DNA of 64,000 nucleotides from NCBI GenBank assembly GCA_028554795.2, contig CM068825.1, forward strand, positions 95,404,451-95,468,450. The letters are read 5' to 3'. Under the pieces are notes generated by a model, which was not told the DNA's origin, did no database searches, and saw nothing but the letters and a program-made list of their open reading frames with translations. Positions 1 to 13,385 of the stretch are shown one piece after another. The position numbers and the translations under genes are program-made. The stretch is from Sinohyriopsis cumingii. Lineage: Eukaryota > Mollusca > Bivalvia > Unionida > Unionidae. Position 1 is the stretch's first letter, and each line of letters begins with the position of its first letter.

Positions 1-2540
1 ACAGAGCAAAGCATCCAAAGAGTCACTTAAATCCTTATTTATTCCCAAACTTATCAGATGCAGATTTTGCTTTATTCATTGTTTCGACCAAATTGCATTC
101 TTCCAGATAACATTTCAGCTAGTCCATAATAGCTGTTTCATTTATATTGAATCAAATGTTCATGAGTTATTCATTTTCATTGATATAAGCAATCCTACAA
201 ATTGAAGTAACATTTTTAAAAAGGTACACGCGTTTAATTGTACAAGGCACATAACCAGCATAATTTACATGTTCACAAAGGGTGGTAATAATAAAGGCTA
301 AAATTCTCATATACATCAACTAACATCAACATCAATTAATTTTAGTTTTGTGTTTTGGCTGAACAAACATCATAACTTTACACACAATGGAAAGCTTGAT
401 GTTTCAGCATCTCCTATGTTGATAGTCGGAAAATTTGTCTTTCGTTTTGCGACAGCAGTAAAGGCCAGTTAATCATTAAAACCCTGAAACTGACTTGTGT
501 TAAGAGGGAATTTTGACTGGCAACTATACCAGTACAATGATGTGTAATTGCCTTTTATTCCATAATATTAGCACGATTACCGTAGTTTTGCAAAAACAGA
601 GTGTAAGGCATGCTTATGAACTTTTAAAAAGCCTAGTAGGGAGACTGAATAAAAAAGATAGAGATTGGGACCTAAAATTGGGAGGTTTTTCGTGGCATTT
701 TTAAAGCCTTGTTTTCACTAAATATTGATTGATCTTCCTGGTCAAATATAATTAAAATTCGCAAAAAGACTAGCCATTTCTCCCTGTGACGCACCCTATT
801 TTCTCCCTGGATAGCCCTTATTTCATATTCTGGTCAGCTGTGGTCAAACTGCACAATAGCTAAAGATTAGTCTTAAATAAACAAGCAAGAAAGCCAGCAC
901 GACTAATTAAAAGTTATTCCTTATTGATGCAACTATTTTGTGAAAATGACTGGCCCTCTGTCATAATTCAAAGAAACCACGTTCTACACTATTGTGTGTT
1001 ATGCAAGCACCAGCAATTGATTGGCAAATAAAGGATTTCCAGTTTTATTTAACTAAAGGTACCTAAATAGGTACTGTACACATGGCAACTATTTTCCCCT
1101 CATTGTATATCTGACCTTATTCCCTTATTATCAACTCATAAAGCATTTAGTATTCTTTATGTAAAACATGTATTCAGAATTAGTTTTTTGAGGACACATT
1201 TGCTGATTGGTGTGTATTTTCATTCCTTCTTTTCATTTAACGATGCTAAGTAACATTGGTATATACTGTATAAAAATGCCAGGTGTTCACTCATGTAAGT
1301 TTCTTTCATGGGAATGGCACTATAACATATGGAGTTATAGCATTCGTAGTAATCATTCTTGGGATTGTAATCAATTGTGGATGATTTTATTGTTGTGGTT
1401 TAGTTTTTGGTTCTGGTTTATTATTTTTTGTATTGTGGTAGAGGTACAAAAAAATCATTAATTTACATGAATAATGATTACACTTAACATTCTATTTAGT
1501 GAAGAAGCAAATTCTTTCTAGTAAAGTAATTATTTCGTCGCAACAATAATTCACAGGTGATAAACAGAACATGTAAGACTTCTCTAGTTTAGAAGAAATG
1601 AAAATCAAACACATAATGCAATAATCGGGAGTTCTCTCCAAAAATCGGAGTATATTATGAAATCAGGAGGTTGGCGTGGAGTTTTTTTTTCCCTCTCGGC
1701 CTGAAAGTTGACAGCTTTGGTGTAAGGTCTCTTACATCCAAAGAAACTACAACTACGCTATTAACATAATTTTGAAGCATTATTTCTGAAACTTCATTAT
1801 TGTATTTTGGAGATATCATTAAAGTTTAGTGCAATGGTGCCCTTGATTCGACTACAAGGGATGTACTTAATTTAGCACATAATCAAACCTACAATGTACA
1901 TGCAGTGACACCATTATGTGAATACGTTCAGTAGCCTAATTGCGAGCATTGATTCAAACCAAATTGTTGTTCATTGTGTTGTCATACTGGGATTACATTT
2001 TAATGAGTTAGGTATTTACAATTTCAAAGCAAAGTAAAAACGTAATTACCTGTGCACTGATATAAAAAATGTCCAATGCAATAATGCATAAACAAACAAT
2101 AGTTGAGTCAAAAGGGAGAGGCAGAGTTACAGCGCTCACGATTGCTAAATTCTTGTCATCGTTCGATCAAATTATAGACAAATCTAAATTAGGCAGAAAC
2201 AACAAGAAAACAGAAAATGAAGTAAATTATTTTTCAAACAAGTTTATACCATTTCTTTGCAATACTCATGCATGCCAACCTTAAGATAAGTATACATGTA
2301 ATTTTTTTAAATATTAGTTTTCCTAAATAAATGCATTTAGAACTTACCTCATGCATCTTGAGATGTCTCAGAGCTGTGGGTTGGCTTATATGCGGGTCAT
2401 GCACTTTTTAGTGTTTATAACTGTTCAGTTTGGGGGTTGGCTTATATGCGAAAGGGCTTATATGCGAGTATACACGGTACTCATTGTTTAATGTTGAACA
2501 CATATACACTGTAAGTAGCATTATTGTTATTTACACGAGT
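1..2540. other. Intronic or 3' flanking DNA of TTC8, no gene seen
   Basis: AT-rich DNA with many stops in all frames. The short open frames here show no recognisable family or repeat. The remaining C-terminal exon(s) of TTC8 should lie on the minus strand, either here or beyond the window edge, but I could not identify one. Around 2380-2480 a short phrase about 'cttatatgcg' recurs; it resembles the ends of the MITE family described at 24415. Confidence 0.5.
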
Positions 2541-2542
2541 CA

Positions 2543-4605
2543 AGGTGTGAATTACTGTTACTTACATGAATCAAGGTGGGGATAATTTTTATTTAGATCA
2601 ATCAAGGTGTAGATTATTGTTATGTGAATGAAGGTATGGAATATTATTTACATAAATCAAGGTGTCAATTGTTGTTATTTATATGCATCAAGGTGTGAAT
2701 TGTTGTTATTTACATGAATCAATGTGTGGATTATTGTTATTTACATGAATCAAGGTGTGGATTATTGTTATTTATGTGAATCAAGGTGCTGATTATTGTT
2801 ATTTACCTGAATCAAGGTGTGGATTATTATTATTTACATGAATCAAGGTGTGGATTATTATTATTTACATGAATCAAGATTGAATTCTTCTTATTTACAC
2901 GAATCAAGGTGTGGATTGTTATGTGAATCAAGGTGTGGATTATTGTTATTTATGTGAATCAAGGTGTGGATTATTGTTATTTATGTGAATCAAGGTGTGG
3001 CTTATTATTATTTACATGAATCAAGGTGTGGATTATTGTTATTTCTGTGAATCAAGGTGCTGATTATTGTTATTTACCTGAATCAAGGTGTGGATTATTG
3101 TTATTTACATGAATCAAGGTGTGAATTGTTGTTATTTACATGAATCAAGGTGTGGATTATTGTTATTTACATGAATCAAGATGTGGATTATTGTTATTTA
3201 TGTGAATCAAGGTGCTGATTATTGTTATTTACCTGAATCAAGGTGTGGATTATTATTATTTACATGAATCAAGATGTGGATTATTATTATTTACATGAAT
3301 CAAGGTGTGAATTGTTGTTATTTACATGAATCAAGGTGTGGATTATTGTTATTTACATGAATCAAGGTGTGGATTATTGTTATTTATGTGAATCAAGGTG
3401 CTGATTATTGTTATTTACCTGAATCAAGGTGTGGATTATTATTATTTACATGAATCAAGGTGTGGATTATTATTATTTACATGAATCAAGATTGAATTCT
3501 TCTTATTTACACGAATCAAGGCGTGGATTGTTATGTGAATTAAGGTGTGGATTATTGTTATTTATGTGAATCAAGGTGTGGATTATTGTTATTTATGTGA
3601 ATCAAGGTGTGGCTTATTATTATTTACATGAATCAAGGTGTGGATTATTGTTATTTCTGTGAATCAAGGTGCTGATTGTTATCTACATGAATCAAGGTGT
3701 GAATTATTATTATTTACATGAATCAAGGCTGGATTGTTTTTTCTGCATGAATCAAGGTGTGGATTGTTGTTATTTAAGTGAATAAAGGTGTGGATTGTTT
3801 TTATTTGCGTGAATCAAGGTGTGGATTATTATTATTTACATGAATCGAGGTGTAGATTGTTGTTATTGACAAGAAACAAGGTGTGGATTGTTGTTATTTG
3901 TGTTAATCAAGGTGTGGATTATTATTTACAGTAATCAAAGTGTGAATTATTCTTATTTATGTGAATCAAGGTTGGGTTATTCTTATATACATGAATCAAG
4001 GTGTGAATTATTATCATTTACATGTATCAAGGTGTGGATTATTGTTATTTGTGTGAATCAAGGTGTGGATTATTGTTATTTACATCAATCAAGGTGTTGA
4101 TTATTGTTATTTGTATGAATTAAGGTGTGGATTATCGTTATTTACATGAATCAAGGTGTGGATTATTGTTATTTACATTAATCAAGGTGTTGATTATTGT
4201 TATTTGTATGAATTAAGGTGTGGATTATCGTTATTTACATTAATCAAGGTGTTGATTGTTGTTATTTGTATGAATTAAGGTGTGGATTATCGTTATTTAC
4301 ATGAATCAAGGTGTGGATTATTATTTACATGAATCTAAGTGTGGACTGTTCTTATTTATGTGAATCAAGGTATGGATTTTTATTATATACATGAATCAAA
4401 GCATGGATTATTGTTATTTTTTGTGAATCATGGTGTGAATTGTTGTTATTTGTGTGAATCAAGGTGTGGATCATTGTTATTTGTGTGAATCAAGGTGTGG
4501 ATCATTGTTATTTATGTGAATCAAGGTGTGTGTTATTCTTATTTACATTAATCAAGGTGTGGATTATTGTTATTTATGTGAAACAGGTGTGGATTTATTA
4601 TCTGA
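2543..4605. repeat. 31-bp minisatellite array, about 2 kb
   Basis: More than 60 imperfect copies of a 31-bp unit built on TGAATCAAGGTGTGGATT followed by ATTGTTATTTACA. Subtypes differ in 'gtgtgg', 'gtgctg' and 'gtgaat' and in the ACATG/ATGTG joint. A composite block including an aberrant TGAATTCTTCTTATTTACAC unit occurs at about 2881 and again at about 3493, so a 612-bp segment has been duplicated inside the array. Open frames across it are repeat artefacts. Confidence 0.95.
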
Positions 4606-5208
4606 TGTATGATAAGAGGACTGCAATCCACCAAGGGATGGGCATTGGGGGGGAGGGAGAAGACAGCAAAATTCAAACCCCTGTTTCACTGTAAGAAGAA
4701 ATATGGCAATTTTATTTAAACCATACTGAACCAACTCTTTTATATTTTAACCCCATTTTAAAAAATTTTGTAACCACCCATATATCTACATCTTAACTTC
4801 TGACATCTTCCTTTATCCTCAAATTATAGGTTAAGTTGTGGATTCAGAGTAATGTTGAAGTTTCTTAGATGCAACAAAAACTGAAGCCTGTACTGTGAAT
4901 TCACTTCTCAATTGATTGGGTACACACTTTTTGTGTGAATGTTTGGGTTATCACTACAACTACAAACCACAATTTTAGAAACACAATAAACTCTAATTTA
5001 TCTCTGGCAATGTTCTGACCCCATCAACAAATTCAAGTACTGACAAAAATCTCTTGGGGGTGGGGGCATTATCACAGAAATGAACATCCTCACTATTTTA
5101 AATTGATTCCAGAAGACTCTTAACAAAGTTTGAAAAATAACTTTCATTCATTTCAATACTTTTGATTTTGTTTTTTTTTTCTCCAAAATTTGAAAGTTGT
5201 TCACATAC
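4606..5208. other. Intronic spacer
   Basis: Low-complexity AT-rich DNA between the minisatellite and the TTC8 exon, with no gene or repeat family seen. It begins with the first bases of the intron that follows the exon on the minus strand: the donor GTATGTGAA reads leftward from 5208. Confidence 0.5.
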
Positions 5209-5292
5209 CTGATCTGCAAGAGCTGCCCAGTTATAATGTGGCTCATACATATGGGGGGCTATTACATATGCTGCCTGGAAAAAGGCTCGAGC
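5209..5292 (-). CDS. TTC8: TTC8/BBS8 internal exon (C-terminal TPR segment)
   Basis: An 84-bp exon read on the minus strand, bounded by an AG acceptor (5293-5294, preceded by a pyrimidine-rich tract) and a GTATGT donor (5208-5203). Its 28 codons are in phase 0 and include APHMYEPHYNW, the signature of a late tetratricopeptide repeat in TTC8. TTC8 (BBS8) is a subunit of the BBSome, the coat-like complex that carries membrane proteins into and out of cilia; mutations in human TTC8 cause Bardet-Biedl syndrome. The exon continues the peptide of the exon at 60821-60943, so the two are consecutive in the mRNA and separated by about 55.5 kb. Assignment rests on protein motif and splice signals. Other TPR proteins are less likely because both exons match the same protein in the right order. 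Confidence 0.9.
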
Positions 5293-5296
5293 CTGA

Positions 5297-5470
5297 AATG
5301 CAAAATAACATTATTACAATAAATAAATGCAAAATAACAGTATTACAATAAATAAATGCAAAATAACATTATTAAAATAAATAGAAGCAAAATAACATTA
5401 TTACAATAAATAGAAGCAAAATAACATTATTACAATAAATAAATGCAAAATAACATTATTACAATAAATC
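5297..5470. repeat. 29-bp tandem repeat
   Basis: Six copies of a 29-bp unit built on GCAAAATAACATTATTACAA plus AATAAAT, starting a few bases inside the intron upstream of the TTC8 exon. It lies close to the acceptor (5293-5294), so the pyrimidine tract and branch-point region have been invaded by the repeat. Confidence 0.9.
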
Positions 5471-6540
5471 TAACACAAAAGTCTGCATTACAAGAACAGT
5501 AAATGCCAACATTTTGTACAAGTATCTTTGTACCATTACAATGCAATCATGTACAATTTTACTTATATGCCTGCATTGTTTTTCTGATCTACAGCATTGA
5601 CTAACATACAGTATATATAAATAAATATATATATAAAGGAAATTAGGCTTGCCAGGTTTCCTTTTAATGAAACATTTATGCAAGTGGTATTTCCAAGAAA
5701 CAGTGTACATACTACATTTTATTTATTCCACATAAATACATATGTTTATATTTATAAATGCATATATTTATATACTAAGTTTTCCAGAAGAGTTAGGATT
5801 CTGTGTATTGTTGTAGAAAGTTAACTCTTCACTGTCATGCTGTGTCCATTTCAGAACATAGTTTGCTTCAAAACTCCTAACTGTCATGAATTTGTTATCA
5901 TGAAAATACCTTTTATGTTAAGTATGAAGATAAATGCTTATTGGGCTTTGTTGCAGTGTAGAGTATCACACATGGGGTATGATATTTGCCATGGTGATTT
6001 CAAAATAGCAATTTCTATTCACTTACTGCAGCATGCACAAATTGCCAGCTTGTGGATGTGGGTATGTGTTGGGGGTACACACACACATACACCCCCATTC
6101 TCTGTCCATGGATTTGACCATGTCCAGAGTACTTATAGTGCTTTTTTTCTTTATACTGTCACAATGCTTATGAGCCTTCTCTGGGAACAGTCCATTTCAT
6201 GGAATCAATCTTCAGCTGTAGAGGTATGTGAAAATGCAAAATTTATTCTTTCTAGCTATCCAATCTATGTGATAAAATTGTTTCATATAATGAATGATTT
6301 GACATTTATTTGACATTTCTAGAAAGTCAGACCTATGTCACATAACGCCATGTTATCAGATACAATATAGTCTGTTTCAAGTTAAATATTTTGTAGCTGA
6401 ATAGACAAGCTGAATTCAACTATATATTCTATGCATTAAACCATAGCAATGTTTGAGGTTTTGTAATCCATTGTGGTTATTCTTGTCATAAATTTATGTG
6501 AGTATTATGCATATTGTATATTATGCAAATATACAAATCT
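5471..6540. other. Intronic DNA, no gene seen
   Basis: AT-rich DNA. A 158-codon open frame at 5837-6313 has no recognisable domain, atypical composition and a CA microsatellite inside it; I regard it as chance. A LINE remnant begins at about 6545. Confidence 0.5.
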
Positions 6541-6544
6541 AGCC

Positions 6545-7565
6545 ACCCAACTGAAGTTGATCCTATCATCCAAAGGTGTAGAGAGGTGCATTTCTGATGT
6601 GAAATCATGGATGACATGTAACAAGCTGCAGATGAATGATGATAAAACTGAGACCATTCTGATTACAACACAAAGACTTTCTCATTCACATCCTTTACCT
6701 AAAACAATAAATACCAGCAACACCAACATTAAATTCACAAAATCAGTATGAAACCTAGGTGTTACTCTGGACAGTACTCTCACATTGCACCGACATGTCA
6801 TGAACATATGCAAGGCTGCATATCTTGAGCTGAGATGCATCAGCTCCATTCGCAAATATCTTTCAGTTGATGCCACTAAAACACTTGTGTGTTCATTAGT
6901 ACTTTCAAGACTGGACTATTGTAACTCAATTCCGTCTGGTTCATCTCAATATCTACTCCAAAAACTTCAAAAAATTCAAAACACAGCTGCTCAGATCATA
7001 CTTAGAGTACCACGATCAGAGCACACCTCCCTGCTGCTCTGTACCCTACACTGGCTATCCATTCGATCCAGAATCAAACACAAAATTTTTTCTCTGTGCT
7101 ACGTTTCACTGACAACTCTAGTCCAACATACCTATCCGACCTCACCCATGTGTACACACCAGCAAGATACTTACGCTCATCTTCTGACAATCGTATACTC
7201 ATTATTCCCACTATGAAAACAAAGTCATATGGACAGCGTTCTTTTGCATACCAGGGCCAACAACATGGAATGAATTGCCCAATGAACTTAGACACAAAGA
7301 CACAGTGATCACATTCAAGAGTACTCTTAAAACTCACTTATTTCGACTGCAAGAACAAACTTAAAGACCAAATAATGTTTCCTACCTTAAATGTTCTTAA
7401 AATGTTTTTTTCTATGTTTTCTAATATCATGGTGTTTGTGTTTGTAATCATATCATTATATGTTTTTTATCTTATAGATGTTGTCTAATGTTGTAAAGCA
7501 CTTAGAGCTTCTAAAGATTAGGCACTATACAAAGTCCTCATTATTATTATTATTATTATTAAAAT
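6545..7565 (+). mobile_element. 5'-truncated CR1/L2-like LINE, C-terminal RT remnant
   Basis: Broken frames encode the C-terminal part of a non-LTR reverse transcriptase. One frame (6785 on) contains LVLSRLDYCNS and LQKIQNTAAQI, then TLHWLSIRSRIKHKI. After a frameshift near 7096 the reading continues with the typical PTYLSDL and TKSYGQRSFAYQG blocks. This arrangement is that of CR1/L2-type LINEs. A short 3' UTR ends in GCACTATACAAAG and a (TTA)n tail at 7543-7561. Stops and frameshifts show it is dead. A second, shorter copy of the same 3' end lies at 22228-22625. Confidence 0.88.
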
Positions 7566-8169
7566 AACAATTTTGAACTGTTGCTCTTATCATGAAAGAA
7601 ATGTAATTTATGATTTATGATATACCAAAGTGGGTGGAATTCCAAAAAGAGAAAGACATAGTTGTATAATGATATAAAATAATGTACACTTTCTACTCCT
7701 GTTAAAAAATAATATGGACAAAACATAATTTTTTATACCCAAGATGAACCTCAGCAAAAAGTAGAATAAGTTCCAGATTCAGAGTAAAATTAGGTCAGGA
7801 CATGAAAATCAAGGGTCACAAAAAGAAGACCAATTTTCAATCTTCTGCACATATATATCCTAAATAGCCAATCAAAACCAAGGTCTTTTATACACCTAGG
7901 CATCTTGTTCAATCTCTCAAACTGATGTGTTTGGATCCATTCAGAAATAACCTCAAAAATGCATTTCGTAGCTCCATGATAGAATTTCCAGGAAGAAATC
8001 AGTTAATGTCCGCATGCAATAAACAGCACATTGTTTAGCACCATACCCACCAGTGATGCTAACAGAGGTGTTCAGAACACAGTTTACTTCTTTCCCATCT
8101 ATATACAAATACTGTAACATATAAAAAAGGGAAGAAACTCTTCTAAATCATCTCCCCTTTTAAATACTA
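7566..8169. other. Intronic DNA, no feature seen
   Basis: AT-rich DNA with no long open frame and no repeat that I recognise. Confidence 0.4.
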
Positions 8170-8430
8170 GGTTGTTGTTGTTGTTGTTGTTGTTGGGTTT
8201 AATTCCATTTTTCAGCACATGATAGACCATTCATGGCGGCCAGTATTAATGGTGGAGGAAGAACCCTGGAAAACCCTGGGAAGAACCACCGACCCACAAG
8301 AAGCTACAGGCAAGCTATCTCACATACCCACACTGGCCGAATCCTAGACTTGAACCCACGCAGACAGAGGTGAGATGGCAGTGATCCGTAATGAAGAGCA
8401 CTTTAGACCACTCGGCCACTCGGGGCATCT
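8170..8430 (-). mobile_element. tRNA-derived SINE, family B
   Basis: Read on the minus strand it begins with a tRNA-like head: an A-box-like GGCCGAGTGGTCTAAAGTG and a B-box-like GGGTTCAAGTC. The body that follows contains the phrase 'tgttaaacccaac'-like, and it ends in a CAACAACAAC tail (the GTT run at 8172 on the plus strand). Copies of the same family are at 55208-55465 (minus) and 54505-54742 (plus), and a fragment at 50975-51140. Pol III promoter boxes are visible, but the head is too diverged to be a functional tRNA gene. Confidence 0.85.
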
Positions 8431-9180
8431 GAATGCTGGGTGACTACCCATATATTACATGTTTACCAGTTTGATAGAAACATAAATAATTATGCTCACA
8501 TTACAGGGAGGTACATGTATGTGTAATGGTGCAAAATTCTGTCAATATTTTCAAAGTACATTCTGTCGCAGTCAGCATGATATGTAACCATTAAGATTGA
8601 CTTATGGGCTAGGCTCACAATAAATTGATGACTACAATGATCCTGATGTTTACAAGCTCAAAACCATAACCTGGAATACACTCAGGAAATTCCAAAACTT
8701 AAGAGCCAAATAAACATATTTACTCCTAATAATAATAATCCTGATATTAAGCCCATATACTGAGAAAATAATTTAGCTAACTATTAGTTGTTTACATAAA
8801 ATGAATTTAAAAAAATGTCAAGCAGGTCAACCAGAAATGAACTAAATTTTGGACAAGGTCAAGTCCAACACACGATGTTACATTACAATAGCATGTAATG
8901 AAATTTTTAAAAAATGTAAAAACTAACAAACAATTAAATTAAGTATACTTAACAATAGGTTTAGGTGTTAAAGGTCTGATACACAGATAGTGGTAAAAGA
9001 CTTTATAGAGAGAACAAATGAAAATTCAAGACACCAAGTGAAAACTTCTGTGTTAAACTGGGGCCATAACACAGTCAAATTTTGTGATAAATAAGTGAAA
9101 ACCAAACTTGACATAGTTTTCTTAATATTAACACACTGACCACATAAACTGATAACGCTCTGCAAAAGTTATTGAGCAGT
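8431..9180. other. Intronic DNA, no feature seen
   Basis: AT-rich DNA with no supported gene or repeat. Confidence 0.4.
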
Positions 9181-9184
9181 GTAA

Positions 9185-9345
9185 CGTCGCCTTCTTAGTA
9201 AGAGGGGTGGTTAATTGGCTGGCATTATCTAGAGGATGACCTCCCTCAATATTATAGCCCAGCGGGAATGAAAGAAGAATGGAATTTGAATAGAGAACTG
9301 AGCGAGAATACTGGGGAGAAATAAAGCAATATGAGCTCCCTTTAA
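9185..9345 (+). repeat. Dispersed repeat, copy 1
   Basis: A segment around 'ggtggttaattggct', 'gaggatgacctccctcaatattatagccc' and 'agcaatatgagctccc' reappears in inverse orientation at 16985-17135. Two copies within 8 kb make it a dispersed element of unknown class. I see no coding capacity. Confidence 0.6.
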
Positions 9346-11685
9346 CAAGAAAAAAAACAAATTTAATTAGAACAAATTAATAAAAACAATTCCAATTCAA
9401 GTTAGATTATATCAATACAATTTAACAGGTGTGTCTAATTTGGATTTCTTTCATCATCATAATGAGAGGTGAAAAGAGTGCAATATCCACGACTGATGGC
9501 ATCACCTTCCTTCCCTTTGACCGTATATCAACGTCTCCTAGTTCATCCTTCCTAAACTCTATGCTATGCCCCTTCATGGACTTCATGGTCCCTTTTATTC
9601 TGACCTCGTTCTTCTTTCTCTGGACTTCTGTCTTCAGACTATCTCCTCTTTCTTTCAGAAAGCTGTTCCTTATTCCTGTTCTCTTTCAGAACTTGTGCGT
9701 CTTAGCTCTAAACAGGTCTTTCTTTTTAAACGATGACCACCTGGTCCCTTTCTTGTTTCATGAGGAAAGCACTAATCTCTTTATGCCTGCCCGGAGTCGA
9801 GACTGTTTCCTCTTCTAGGAAATTGTAAGACTAAAGATATTTTACTAAGGTCATCACTTTAAAGTCTGATTACTCTAAAGTGTATGCCCTAATTTATTCT
9901 GCCCAATTGTAGACAGTGGTCCCTAATTTTTCCCAAAGAAATAATTTCTTTCATCAGGTTTAGACAACTCAGAATCTGTGAATGACAGTGTGTGACAATT
10001 TCCTTTAAAAAAAATGATAAGTGGACATAGTCCAAAAAATGCGGTTTTGCCTATAACAGCTTGGAATTTTTTCAAGCGGTTTGCTGTGGCATTTGGGCTG
10101 GTCAAGCCCTAGACAAAAATGCTTGTATATTGATGCACAACTCCTCTTTTGCCATGCAAATAGCAAAAAAATGGTTTGGTTTCTAGGTAAGGGTGGTAAA
10201 AGGAAACTTCACATTTGTATGGTTTTCGCATGTGCCGATGTGCCTCGATGAGGCAAACTCAGACAGGGGTTGATGATGGAAATCAGTCGAGGTTTGGCCA
10301 AGATAGAGCCATTTTATCACCTAGGGAAAGCCCTCGTGGGGAGAGCCACAGTAGCAAGGCTATCTCTCGCTGGGAGCAACAGGGGGTCGAAAAAATGACA
10401 AAGTCCGAAAAGTGCCAAGCGGTTAGGGTCAGTAGCTCAAATGTTTACTTTCTAAGGCCCGTGTTAAGATACCCCAGTCAATTTCACTGAGTTGGAATGC
10501 TGTCCCTTTGAAGTTTACACTGACATGGGGGGAGATGAACGCAGAAAGGCTGAAGTGACCCTTCACAAAGACTTTTCTGGCTTAAATGCAATAAAATTTT
10601 AATGCTCAATGCATCCAATTTAAAAGTTCCCTGCAATCCAAACTTTGATACTTCACAAGCAGCAACAAATTTCAGGGTGAAAGGGCCAACCAGGTTCAAA
10701 ACAGGGGTCATAATGCTATTAACACATTAACCCCTGGAGCTTTTTGTCATTTTTGCCTAAAAATCAAGAGGAAACACATTTTGAAAGCTATTTCTGAATA
10801 GACTCGAAAACACCAAATCCCCGGTCATCTTTCAATAACATACTGCCTAGTTGTGTTAGAAACATCATTTTTCATTGGCTATTTGACTCGTGCATGAGCA
10901 GAAGGGTAAAAGTTGGACTTGTTTTGTTTTGTTTTTTTGGTTTTTTTTGGGCTAAATGGAGCCATTATTTTTGTATGGAGACCACTCTTTAGTCCAAATG
11001 CCCATCTTATCCTACTTTTGGCAAAGGCTCATCTGTCTGTTTGCAGTTCATACTGGTTTGCCTTAGATCTGAGACCAAAAAGTCTAAAATCAAGACACAA
11101 AATTGGATTCCGACCACGGGCAAATTTTGGGTAGAAAAAAGTCGGGTCCAAAAAATGAGGTTTTTCTATCTGTATTTTGTAGTGCAACTAGATATTCCAG
11201 ATTATTTGGTATCATTGTAGAGCTACATCTGTTTACCTTTCTATAATACCATCCACTTTAGTGTATCATGCATAACCATGATGCTACAGAGCTCGGCAGT
11301 AGGCTACTACCTCCTGCCCCGTAAAATCATCACTAGGGGTTATGTGTTAAATGTTAATAAAAATGTGAACAATTTTTTCAGGTCCTCTTTTTTTGTGCCA
11401 GAGAAAACATCTGGTATAAATCCAGCAAGTCCATTTAAAATTTGTATATACTGGGAGCTATAGCTGCTGACCTGCACACAGGTGGCTCATGGTATTTGGT
11501 CAATTTGTAATATAACAAAGCAGCAGTGGATCTTGAAAGACTCCTGGGAGACTGAGCAGCCCTTCTGGGATCACAGTGCTCACCACCATAACATGGTAAA
11601 GGAGCTAGGAAAGGTGACATAAGCATTACTTGCTTCAACTTAATCCAGGCCATCATACTATGTCTGACAGTAATCCCACTTAGTG
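9346..11685. other. Intronic DNA, unassigned
   Basis: Contains a 129-codon plus-strand frame (9429-9818) with no recognisable domain and a slightly GC-richer patch at 10200-10500. Neither shows splice-bounded coding structure or a known repeat. Poly-T and poly-A tracts occur near 10913-10950. Confidence 0.35.
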
Positions 11686-11689
11686 ATCA

Positions 11690-13385
11690 AAAACCTTGCA
11701 AGAAGACAAAGGTGATACAACTCACCATTAGTGCCTGGAATATATGTACACTAATGGACAGTACATCAGCAGACAGTCTATGGAGAGAAAAACAGCTTTA
11801 ATTGGTAGAGAACATCCAAACAGTAGCACTGAGTGAAATTTGTCTAGCTGAGAATAGACAACACACTGAAGAAAGGAGGTGGCTTCACATTCTTCTGGAG
11901 TGGCGAAGGTAAAGAAGAACGATATGAAGCTAGTGTTGGGTTTGCCATCAAATCACAGCCAGTTAGAAAGCTCACAAATCTTATATACAGCATGAACGAT
12001 TAATGCAGATGAGACTCCCAATGTAAGGAAAAAGCATCGCAACTATCATCAGCACCTATGCACCCACCATGACTGAGATCATAAACAAATTTTATGAAGA
12101 TCCTGAGACCCTGATTGAAGAAGCATGAAAGGGAGACAAGCTCATCATCTTTGGTAACTTTAATGCTAGAGTTGGCACATATCAGCACACATGGCCAGGT
12201 ATCATTGGCAAAAATAGTACTGGCAGATGCAACAACAGTGGATTCCTGCTACTGAGGGCAATATGTTGAACACAACTTTCTAATCATCAACAGTCTTTTG
12301 CCTACCAAACCACAACAAGATGTCTTGTATGTGCCCATGCTCCAAGCACTGGCATCTTATAGACTACATAATCTTCTGGAACAGAAAGCGGTACTATGTC
12401 CAAGTAATGAAAGCCATGACTGGCACAAAATGATGGACTTGAAGCTCAATATCTGTATTTGGACTAGCAGACAACCACAAGGCAAAGAAGTGCCCAAATG
12501 GCTTGATGTTGCCAATTTGAAACAGGAGAATGTGAAAACGGCATTTATTGAAGAAATGTGCAGTGAACTGGACACAATCAAAATAAACACTGACAATGTT
12601 TAGGAAAACTGCGTATCCTTCAGAGACTCTGTGTACTCAACTGCATGAAAAACTCTCAGTCCCGCCACAATATCCCCAATACTGAGTGGTGACAGCACCA
12701 TGCTGCCCATGAAAAGATGCTTCAAAGATGTAAAGAACACTTCAACACATCCTCAATCAAGTCATCTATAAGCAAGGAAGCAACTGATTCACTGCCACAA
12801 GTGGAAATCAACCTAACACTTGCTGATCCTCCAATCCTGACTGGAACTGAGAAAGCAACTGACCTACTGTCAAATGGCAGACCAACTGGAGCAAATGATA
12901 TATCACCAGAAGTACACAAAGCTGGAGGCTTGCACATGGCACAAAAGCTTACTGAACTCTTCCAGTCCATGTGGACTCAGGGAACTATACCCCAGGAGTA
13001 CAAGAATGCATCCATCGTCTGCTTGTACAAAAGGAAAGGCAAGAGACAATAATATGATAACCAGTGTGGCATCTCCTTGCTGTCACATTCTCTATTGATC
13101 AAGAAAACCCAATGGCATCTCCTGTCAAATGTGCCACAGACAATTCCAAGCACTAATTGGCTTGATCTGCCATTGACGTATTTATAGAAATCAGACCCAC
13201 TAGTAATGCCATGGTCAACTTCAAACTCGAAGTTGAATGACAAAGAGTGGAAACAAAATTCATGATGTATGCAACCTTATTTGGGATATAATCAAAGGAA
13301 GATCAGACATGGGTCACATTCTATGACCTCTCCATAGAATATGGTGAAGGCATACATCTCTTTCATGATTCTTAATTAGTTCAAG
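11690..13385 (+). mobile_element. Decayed LINE with endonuclease and RT pieces
   Basis: Interrupted plus-strand frames encode an apurinic-type endonuclease of a non-LTR retrotransposon: 'AWNICTLMDS' near 11735, 'TISTYAPTMTE' near 12045 and 'LIIFGNFNARVG' near 12140. The last is the conserved GDFNARVG block with Asp changed to Asn. Further on (12717-13052) are an RT fingers-like region with 'SNGRPTGANDISPEV' and 'NASIVCLYKRKGKRQ'. Many stops show that it is inactive. The family resembles RTE/Jockey-type elements; the exact clade cannot be fixed here. The minus-strand fragment at 27600-28075 matches the C-terminal end of a similar element. Confidence 0.75.

Noticed and set aside
2543..4605. Possible CRISPR-like array
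   Set aside because: The repeats are contiguous 31-bp units without unique spacers, in a eukaryotic intron; it is a minisatellite.
5837..6313. 158-codon plus-strand frame
   Set aside because: No domain, includes a CA-repeat stretch, no splice-bounded coding pattern.
9429..9818. 129-codon plus-strand frame
   Set aside because: Phe/Leu/Ser-rich composition of an AT/pyrimidine-rich strand; no recognisable domain on either strand.
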